The notes beneath the pieces are model-generated. The model made no database searches. It worked only from the letters and a program-made list of their open reading frames with translations, and was not told the origin of the DNA. This document shows, one piece after another, positions 1 through 4,529 of a DNA stretch of 5,827 bases (position 1 is its first letter; the number at the start of each line of letters is the position of its first letter). Source of the DNA: Candidatus Hydrogenedentota bacterium (GTDB taxonomy: Bacteria > Hydrogenedentota > Hydrogenedentia > Hydrogenedentales > SLHB01); NCBI GenBank assembly GCA_003552485.1, contig PUMX01000487.1, positions 1 to 5,827 on the forward strand, in the 5' to 3' direction. Both the position numbers and the translations under genes were made by a program.

Positions 1-980
1 ATTCGCGCTTCCAGATTGAACCGTTCGAGCGCGGTTACGGCACCACGGTGGGCAACGCTCTGCGCCGTGTGTTGCTGGCTAGCCTGGAGGGATCCGCCGT
101 TACGGCTATCCGCATCGAAGGGGTGGAACACGAATTTTCCGCCATTCCAGGGGTCAAAGAAGATGTGACCGACGTCGTCCTCAACCTGAAACGTTGCGAA
201 CTGTGCCTCAAAGGGAAAGATCCGGTGATCTTCACTTTTGAGCATGAAGGCGGTGGACAGGTTACCGCTGCTGATGTTTTCCGCGATAGCGAGGTGGAGT
301 GTCTGAGTCCGGATCAGTTGATCTTCACTTCCACGGCGGACGACACTAGCGTGCAAATGGACATTAAGGTGGCGCGCGGGCGTGGCCATGTCACGGCGGA
401 TAACTTTGAACTCGAGCACGCGGCCATTGGAACCATCTACATGGATGCCAGCTTCTCCCCCGTGACGCGCGTAAACTTCCATGTGGAAGACGCCCGCGTG
501 GGGCAGCAGACCGACTATGATCGCCTGCTACTCGACGTATGGACGAACGGCTCCATTACTCCGGAAGCAGCGGTGCAGCAGGCTGCTCAGTTGCTCATTG
601 ACCATTTTCGTATCTTCCTCGACCAAGATGGAGGCGGTAGCGAAGAGGGCGGCGGCTTGGTCAGCTCGGATCCTGAACTGATGCGTAAGCTGTCGCGCCC
701 CATAGACGAACTGGAGCTTAGCGTGCGCGCGGCGAACTGCCTGAAAGCCGCTGACATACGCACCATCGGCGATTTGGTCGTGTATGACGAATCGGAAATG
801 CTCCAGTTCCACAACTTCGGCAAGAAATCGCTCGACGAAATCAAGGCGTTGCTTGACTCCATGGGTCTGTCGCTGGGTATGTCGGTTCCCGTTGGCGTTG
901 CAACGGCGAGCGGCGATGACGGCGCCGTTGAGGTTGAGGAAGAGGATGAGCTGGAAGACGAAGGTTACGACGAAGCCTAG
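1..980 (+). CDS. rpoA: DNA-directed RNA polymerase subunit alpha, 5'-truncated
   Basis: This is the alpha subunit of RNA polymerase, which dimerises to nucleate core assembly and contacts UP elements and activators through its C-terminal domain. The first full codon in the window is at position 3, and 325 codons are visible before the TAG at 978-980. The N-terminal domain opens with the conserved EPFERGYGTTVGNALRRVLL, so about 25 residues are missing by comparison with E. coli. GVEHEFSAIPGVKEDVTDVV and RVNFHVEDARVGQQTDYD follow, as expected. The C-terminal domain has LELSVRAANCLKAADI, whose Arg (codon 726-728) and Asn (735-737) correspond to the DNA-contacting R265 and N268 of E. coli, and then FGKKSLDEIKALL and GLSLGM. 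Two features are unusual: a linker with two Gly-Gly-Gly runs (codons 630-656) and an acidic tail after the C-terminal domain. GTG at 48 is internal, not the start. rplQ follows after 18 nt. Confidence 0.98.
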   Translation, partial: SRFQIEPFERGYGTTVGNALRRVLLASLEGSAVTAIRIEGVEHEFSAIPGVKEDVTDVVLNLKRCELCLKGKDPVIFTFEHEGGGQVTAADVFRDSEVECLSPDQLIFTSTADDTSVQMDIKVARGRGHVTADNFELEHAAIGTIYMDASFSPVTRVNFHVEDARVGQQTDYDRLLLDVWTNGSITPEAAVQQAAQLLIDHFRIFLDQDGGGSEEGGGLVSSDPELMRKLSRPIDELELSVRAANCLKAADIRTIGDLVVYDESEMLQFHNFGKKSLDEIKALLDSMGLSLGMSVPVGVATASGDDGAVEVEEEDELEDEGYDEA

Positions 981-998
981 ATAAGGATTTGTAAAGCG

Positions 999-1376
999 AT
1001 GCGGCATCGAAAAGCAGGCCGGCGGCTGGGACGCACCACCGCTCACCGCAAGGCGGCCATGAAGAATCTGGCGTGCGCGCTGTTTGAACACCACGCCATT
1101 AATACCACGGTGGCCAAGTCTAAAGAGCTACGGCGATTCGCCGAACCGCTGATTACCCTGGCCAAGAATGACACGCTGCATAATCGGCGGCGGGCGTTTG
1201 CCGCTCTGCGCGACGATGCCGTCGTGCGCAAGCTGTTCACCGAGCTGGGCCCCGTTTATTCCGAGCGGCCTGGCGGCTATACCCGCATTCTCAAGCTGGA
1301 TCAGCGCCACGGCGACGGCGCCCCGATGGCCCGTATCGAATTGGTGGATATCGGCGAATATCAGGGCGTTGATTAG
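999..1376 (+). CDS. rplQ: 50S ribosomal protein L17
   Basis: L17 (bL17) is a basic protein of the large ribosomal subunit, near the exit-tunnel side. The 125-residue product is near full length for the family and carries its landmarks in order: MRHRKAGRRLGRTTAHRKA at the N-terminus, LFEHHAINTTVAKSKELRRFAE in the middle, then LITLAKNDTLHNRRRAFAAL and a C-terminal GPVYSERPGGYTRILKL followed by APMARIELVD. The ATG at 999 is preceded by AAGGA at 983-987 with an 11-nt spacing, a little long but normal for a translationally coupled gene. It follows rpoA by 18 nt, the order found at the end of the alpha operon in most bacteria, so it is presumably expressed on the same transcript. That transcript should end at the terminator 42 nt downstream. 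No oddities were seen in the protein. Confidence 0.98.
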   Translation: MRHRKAGRRLGRTTAHRKAAMKNLACALFEHHAINTTVAKSKELRRFAEPLITLAKNDTLHNRRRAFAALRDDAVVRKLFTELGPVYSERPGGYTRILKLDQRHGDGAPMARIELVDIGEYQGVD

Positions 1377-1417
1377 GCTCGGGCCTATTCTGAACACATC
1401 CCGTACGGATCAATGAC

Positions 1418-1466
1418 CCGCCAGCCGGAAGCGCTAACGCGCACCCGCCGGCTGGCGGATTTTTTT
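1418..1466 (+). terminator. Rho-independent terminator of the rpoA-rplQ operon
   Basis: A perfect 11-bp GC-rich stem is formed by 1418-1428 (CCGCCAGCCGG) and 1448-1458 (CCGGCTGGCGG). One A separates it from seven Ts at 1460-1466. The 19-nt region inside the stem can form a second hairpin, GCGC 1431-1434 with GCGC 1439-1442 around TAAC, so the structure may be a stacked two-tier stem. It begins 41 nt after the rplQ stop and is oriented to stop + strand transcription. On the minus strand no T-run follows the stem, so it should not act as an intrinsic terminator for the facing small ORF. Confidence 0.92.
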
Positions 1467-1472
1467 GTGGGG

Positions 1473-1628
1473 CTACGAGCTTACGCGGACGGATTTCCGT
1501 CCGCCTTCATCCTCGGGAATGTCCGGGCCGCCGTCGAAGAAAAGCCGGACTGCCCAATCCTTTTTCAACGTCTCATCGATCATCGCCGTGCGCGGCGGCA
1601 TGGTGATTGCGCCAATGTGCCGTTTCAT
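1473..1628 (-). CDS. Small hypothetical protein, 51 residues
   Basis: This short minus-strand reading frame runs from ATG (complement of 1626-1628) to TAG (complement of 1473-1475). It encodes 51 residues, starting MKRHIGAITMPPRTAMIDET and ending RKSVRVSS, with a middle KKDWAVRLFFDGGPDIPEDE. It has no signal peptide, membrane segment, cysteine pair or domain that I recognise. Three features favour a real gene: AAGGAG at 1640-1635 lies 6 nt before the ATG, a plausible promoter lies about 70 nt upstream, and the ORF fills the otherwise empty space between rplQ's terminator and the glycosylase gene. Against it are the small size and the absence of a known family. The basic start and acidic middle suggest a small soluble protein. 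No function is proposed. Confidence 0.5.
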   Translation of the reverse strand: MKRHIGAITMPPRTAMIDETLKKDWAVRLFFDGGPDIPEDEGGRKSVRVSS

Positions 1629-1634
1629 GGTCAA

Positions 1635-1640
1635 CTCCTT
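1635..1640 (-). promoter_or_regulatory. Strong Shine-Dalgarno of the small ORF
   Basis: Read on the minus strand the sequence is AAGGAG, followed by a 6-nt spacer (TTGACC) and the ATG at 1628. This is one of the best ribosome binding sites in the window and the main reason to accept the 51-residue ORF and its start. Confidence 0.6.
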
Positions 1641-1697
1641 GCGGCTACTGCGCCGCTCACCGGTTAAAACTCCATTACATCATGCAGCATGCTCTTC

Positions 1698-1725
1698 ATT
1701 TTACCATTGCGGCTCCAAAGGGCAA
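1698..1725 (-). promoter_or_regulatory. Candidate sigma-70-type promoter for the small ORF
   Basis: On the minus strand, TTGCCC (complement of 1720-1725, 4 of 6 to TTGACA) is followed after 16 nt by TAAAAT (complement of 1698-1703, 5 of 6 to TATAAT). Transcription would begin near 1691 and leave a leader of about 60 nt before the small ORF. The match was found by eye, and this lineage's promoter consensus is not known. Confidence 0.35.
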
Positions 1726-1765
1726 CACTTGTGGCGCGGGCCGTGTGGAGCGCGGCGCCTAATGT

Positions 1766-2386
1766 TTACGTGAGAAGCCTGTGCAAGCAGTCTCGCATGG
1801 CCGGTATGACTTCCGCTTCGAACCACGGGTTGCGTTTCAGCCAAGCCGTGTTGCGGAAGGATGGATGAGGCAATGGCCAGTGGCGCGGCGCGTGTTCGCG
1901 CCAACCGCGGACCGTTTCAGCGACTCCGTCTTTTGCCGCCTTGCCAAGATAGTAGCGTTGCGCGTAGGCGCCCACGAGTAGCGTCCTCTCGATGTTGGGC
2001 AGATGCGCGAGCAAGCGTTCATGCCAGGCGGGCGCGCATTCCGGGCGGGGCGGTTTATCGCCGCCGCGCGCGTCGCGGCCCGGGTAGCAAAAGCCCATGG
2101 GGATAATGGCGATGCGCGATTCATCGTAAAACGTCTCGCGGTCCACGTGCAGCCAGTCTCGCAACCGGTCGCCGCTGCGATCGTTCCACGGCAGGCCCGT
2201 CTCATGCACCTTTGTGCCCGGCGCCTGGCCCACGATAAGAATCCGCGCTGTTGGCTTTGCGCGTAATACCGGCCGAGGCTCCAGCGGCAAGTGCTCCGCG
2301 CATAAGCGGCACGCCCGCACCTCGTCGAGCAAGGCGGAGAGAGAACAATCGGCCGATTTGTGTTCCGGATGGTAGTCAGAGCGCAT
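1766..2386 (-). CDS. Uracil-DNA glycosylase family protein (Fe-S type)
   Basis: This is a 206-residue member of the uracil-DNA glycosylase superfamily, whose studied members excise uracil from DNA at the start of base excision repair. The glycosylase motif A region is ILIVGQAPGTKVHETGLPWN (residues 49-68), followed by GDRLRDWL. The second motif is LPHPSFRN (172-179), where related proteins commonly read HPSPRN. Four cysteines, C26xxC29, C100 and C117, have the spacing of the 4Fe-4S ligands of family 4 enzymes. Motif A has Gln where family 4 has Glu (GEAPG), so it belongs to a related subgroup, and uracil excision is inferred, not certain. The ATG at 2386 is fixed by an in-frame TGA two codons upstream (2392-2390), but no good Shine-Dalgarno precedes it, so weak or leaderless translation is possible. 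It lies 219 bp after the methyltransferase gene on the same strand. Confidence 0.9.
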   Translation of the reverse strand: MRSDYHPEHKSADCSLSALLDEVRACRLCAEHLPLEPRPVLRAKPTARILIVGQAPGTKVHETGLPWNDRSGDRLRDWLHVDRETFYDESRIAIIPMGFCYPGRDARGGDKPPRPECAPAWHERLLAHLPNIERTLLVGAYAQRYYLGKAAKDGVAETVRGWREHAPRHWPLPHPSFRNTAWLKRNPWFEAEVIPAMRDCLHRLLT

Positions 2387-2430
2387 TGTTCAGAAACACT
2401 GATCGTTTGACTGGCTTGGCCGGGTTCTGC

Positions 2431-2444
2431 ATGGAAATTTCCAT
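2431..2444. repeat. 14-bp perfect palindrome upstream of the glycosylase gene
   Basis: ATGGAAATTTCCAT reads identically on both strands. It sits 45-58 bp upstream of the glycosylase start, where an operator or activator site could lie. The symmetry stops exactly at 14 bp, because the flanking C/C and G/G bases do not pair. It does not match a LexA box that I know. Confidence 0.4.
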
Positions 2445-2534
2445 CGTCATGGCTTCTGGCCTCTACTCCGTGCAGCCGGAGCGCCAATGGAGTATTCTGC
2501 CTGCGTGATACCACCTGCGCGCGGGGCAGCGCGG

Positions 2535-2575
2535 GAACGCTCCGAGAGCGCGCGTTCAAAGTCTGGCCGCTTTGA
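2535..2575 (-). other. Paired hairpin-forming repeats 3' of the methyltransferase gene
   Basis: Two adjacent inverted repeats lie about 30 nt beyond the methyltransferase stop on the minus strand. TCAAAG 2556-2561 pairs with CTTTGA 2570-2575 around 8 nt. GAACGCTC 2535-2542 pairs with GAGC 2546-2549 and GTTC 2554-2557 with a small bulge. Neither has a T-run, so they are not intrinsic terminators. They could protect the transcript 3' end or be chance in GC-rich sequence. Confidence 0.25.
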
Positions 2576-2605
2576 CGGGGGATTCAAATGCGATGTCTTC
2601 ATCCC

Positions 2606-3403
2606 TCACACCCGCCGGATCGCAATAAGCGGCCGATTGATGGATGCCGCCTGCTCGAGCGGCTCGTCGAGATTCCAATCGTTCCACCAGCCCACGAACT
2701 CGAAACTAGGATGCTGACGTATGAATTGGAGGAACTCTTGCGGATACATCACCCGTTTCTGCGCGGTCGCGACGAACTCGCGCGTAATCCCTTCGGTTTC
2801 AACACTGACCTCCACCGTTTCGAGTATGGTTTGCTCGATTCGGTTGAGATGTTCGGCTCGGTATAGCGTCGTGCAACGCACGTGATCGTACTCGTGCGTC
2901 CAACTGTCTACATAGTCCACGAACGGCTCGAAATCGACGCACCATTCCATGACGTATAGCCCGCCACGCCGCAGGGCCGCGGCCACGCCATCGAAGTGGC
3001 GAATCAAGGCCTGCGTGTCCGGCGCATAGATGGAGCCGAGCAACACGTACGCCAGATCGAAGGCCTGCTGAAACGGCATGGCGGCGAGGTCGCCACATAC
3101 GAAGCGTGCGTACTTGTTGGATCGTCGGGCCGTCTCCCTTTGGGCGTAGCGTAGCATGGCCATGCTGGCGTCAAGCCCCGTGTGCGCGCACCCCGCGGCA
3201 ATCCAATGCGGCGCGTGCGGCGCATGACCGCAGGCAATTTCGAGCACGTCTCGAACCGGCCGCGCCGAGTGCCGCGCGGCGCATTCCCGCAGGTTCCATG
3301 TTTCCGCTGCGACGTCGCGGTAGCCAAAGGCCATTGCGTAATTCGCCGGACTCTCATAAAGCGGTTCGCGCGTTGGCGCCAGCTTGTTCGGACGGGGCTG
3401 CAT
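2606..3403 (-). CDS. Class I SAM-dependent methyltransferase
   Basis: The 265-residue product should transfer a methyl group from S-adenosylmethionine using a Rossmann-like fold; the substrate cannot be read from the sequence. Motif I is VLEIACGHAPHAPHW (residues 53-67), in which HAP replaces the more usual second glycines. The acidic ribose-binding residue after strand 2 is D78 in HTGLDAS. FVCGDLAAMPF (101-111) supplies the adenine-contacting Asp (D105), and FDLAYVLLGSIY (115-126) is motif III. The N-terminal LYESPANYAMAFGYRD segment resembles the cap helix of small-molecule methyltransferases of the Methyltransf_25/11 type. The C-terminal half is a beta-rich region (about 150-235) containing tryptophans, probably for substrate recognition. 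The ATG at 3403 has CAGGAG at 3420-3415 with a somewhat long 11-nt spacer. It diverges from the isomerase gene across 170 bp, which should contain its promoter. No signal peptide or membrane segment is seen. Confidence 0.86.
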   Translation of the reverse strand: MQPRPNKLAPTREPLYESPANYAMAFGYRDVAAETWNLRECAARHSARPVRDVLEIACGHAPHAPHWIAAGCAHTGLDASMAMLRYAQRETARRSNKYARFVCGDLAAMPFQQAFDLAYVLLGSIYAPDTQALIRHFDGVAAALRRGGLYVMEWCVDFEPFVDYVDSWTHEYDHVRCTTLYRAEHLNRIEQTILETVEVSVETEGITREFVATAQKRVMYPQEFLQFIRQHPSFEFVGWWNDWNLDEPLEQAASINRPLIAIRRV

Positions 3404-3573
3404 CGTCTCACGGGCTCCTGTAGAATATTTGAACAGTTGGAACCTATACGTTATCGCATCACCGCCTTACGGCGCCACACGTAGCGACAAAGACACGTGA
3501 TGGCGCGTTTCTGTCGACGATTGACGGCGCGCCTTCATCGTTGGCGCGCACAGGCGGCGCAAGGAGACGAACC
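3404..3573. other. Divergent intergenic region between methyltransferase and isomerase genes
   Basis: These 170 bp must carry the promoters for both divergent genes. The AT-richest part is 3421-3458, the likeliest promoter zone for the minus-strand gene. On the + strand TTGAAC near 3431 has only a poor -10 partner (TATCGC) 17 nt later. No clear operator, riboswitch or repeat was seen beyond a CACGTG hexamer at 3494-3499. Confidence 0.3.
3561..3566 (+). promoter_or_regulatory. Shine-Dalgarno that fixes the isomerase start
   Basis: AAGGAG lies 7 nt before the ATG at 3574. The longer frame could begin at TTG 3541, but that start would place this sequence inside the coding region and add a basic stretch (ARTGGARRR) with no family counterpart that I know. 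The ATG is therefore preferred. Confidence 0.8.
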
Positions 3574-4305
3574 ATGCACGTGGATCCGTATCCCCTCGGC
3601 GTTCAGAGCTTCAGCTTTCGGCATTTCAGCCTCGACGGCGCCATTACCCAACTCAAAGCGCTGGGACTCGAGCACATGGAGTTCTGCGCCATCCACATAC
3701 CGCCTGACGGCGCCGACCCAAACTTCCAACTGACCCTGGCCAACCTGCGCGCTTCCGGTGTGATAACGCCGTCTTTTGGCGTCGAGGATTTCACGAGGGA
3801 CAAGGCCGCCAACCGGCGGCGCTTCGAGTTCGCCAAGGCGCTTGACGCCGACATCATCACCGCTCATCCCGAGCCGGATGCGTTCGAGGATCTTGAGGCG
3901 CTGTGCGAGGAGTTCGACATGCGCATCGCCATCCACAACCACGGTCCCGAGCACCGGTACAATCGCGTCGACGACGTGGCCCACGCCCTCGAAGGACGCA
4001 GCGCCCGCATCGGCGCTTGTGTGGACACCGGCCACTTCATCCGCTCCGGCGAGCAAGCCCACAAGGCCATTGAGCGTTTTGGCGAACGCGTGTTCGCCGT
4101 TCATCTCAAGGACTGGCGCCACGACGGCGACGAGGCTGTGCTTGGCGAAGGCGGCGTGGACCTCGAAGGCGTCGCCGCCGCCCTGGCGAATGCCGGCTTT
4201 AGCGGAACGGTCATGCTCGAATATGAAGCCCATCCCGACGATCCCGTTCCGCACATGCGGCGCGGGCTCGATAACTGGCGCGAAGCCATGGCGGCGGTGC
4301 GGTAG
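3574..4305 (+). CDS. Sugar phosphate isomerase/epimerase, xylose isomerase-like TIM barrel
   Basis: This 243-residue protein belongs to the AP endonuclease 2 / xylose isomerase-like TIM-barrel superfamily, whose members use a divalent metal to isomerise or epimerise sugars and related hydroxy-ketones. The first strand is PLGVQSFSFRHFSLDGAI (7-24), an opening often seen in members from PVC-like bacteria. Likely metal ligands follow the usual order along the barrel: E126 in IAIHNHGPEH, D151 and H154 in CVDTGHF, H177 in FAVHLKDW, and E216 in VMLEYEA. The protein is shorter than many relatives (often 260-300) but carries the full set of motifs. There is no signal peptide, so it is expected to be cytoplasmic, unlike the many exported relatives. 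The actual substrate is unknown, and no sugar transporter or dehydrogenase gene lies beside it. It is a single-gene unit, divergent from the methyltransferase and followed by a hairpin terminator. Confidence 0.86.
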   Translation: MHVDPYPLGVQSFSFRHFSLDGAITQLKALGLEHMEFCAIHIPPDGADPNFQLTLANLRASGVITPSFGVEDFTRDKAANRRRFEFAKALDADIITAHPEPDAFEDLEALCEEFDMRIAIHNHGPEHRYNRVDDVAHALEGRSARIGACVDTGHFIRSGEQAHKAIERFGERVFAVHLKDWRHDGDEAVLGEGGVDLEGVAAALANAGFSGTVMLEYEAHPDDPVPHMRRGLDNWREAMAAVR

Positions 4306-4385
4306 GCGGTGTCTTCAACCACGGACCACACCGAAGCTACTGGACGCGGTCACGGGTTACTTAGCGCGGCATGGCTTGATGGTGT

Positions 4386-4407
4386 GCGGCGGCTTGCCGC
4401 CGCTTTT
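4386..4407 (+). terminator. Probable rho-independent terminator after the isomerase gene
   Basis: GCGGCGG (4386-4392) pairs with CCGCCGC (4397-4403) across a CTTG tetraloop, followed by four Ts at 4404-4407. It lies 80 nt beyond the isomerase stop. The T-run is short, so termination may be partial. On the minus strand there is no T-run. Confidence 0.55.
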
Positions 4408-4511
4408 CGCCAGGCCGGGTCGCTGCCCGTGAGTTGGGAACACACAGCCGGCATTGAACAAGGCCGATTCGGGGTGCATTTGGTCCGGTGAAAAACCGTT
4501 AGTGTGCAAGC

Positions 4512-4521
4512 GAGGAGGAGG
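4512..4521 (+). promoter_or_regulatory. Strong Shine-Dalgarno of the anchored-protein gene
   Basis: GAGGAGGAGG precedes the ATG at 4530, with GGAGG at 4517-4521 spaced 8 nt from it. This is a near-ideal ribosome binding site and fixes the start of the open frame that runs to the window edge. No convincing -35/-10 pair was seen in the 100 bp upstream. Confidence 0.75.
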
Positions 4522-4529
4522 GCCGAAAC

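Noticed and set aside
1413..1667. 84-codon + strand frame after rplQ
   Set aside because: It begins within the rplQ terminator region and crosses the stem and T-run; its start has no ribosome binding site.
1837..2559. 240-codon minus-strand frame overlapping the glycosylase gene
   Set aside because: It is the out-of-frame shadow of the glycosylase frame, rich in Arg and Ala and without family motifs.
3535..4254. 239-codon minus-strand frame opposite the isomerase gene
   Set aside because: It is antisense to a protein with clear family motifs; long antisense frames are expected in GC-rich coding sequence.
2387..4460. The hexamer TGAACA (or its complement) upstream of several genes as a shared regulatory motif
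   Set aside because: It also occurs inside rplQ, and its positions and orientations relative to the starts are inconsistent, so chance is the simplest explanation.
4435..4480. TTGAAC at 4454 as the -35 of a promoter for the anchored-protein gene
   Set aside because: The hexamer 17 nt downstream (CATTTG) matches only 2 of 6 positions of a -10 box.
4309..4491. 60-codon + strand frame just after the isomerase stop
   Set aside because: It starts at GTG with no Shine-Dalgarno, runs through the hairpin terminator at 4386-4407 and has no recognisable protein character.
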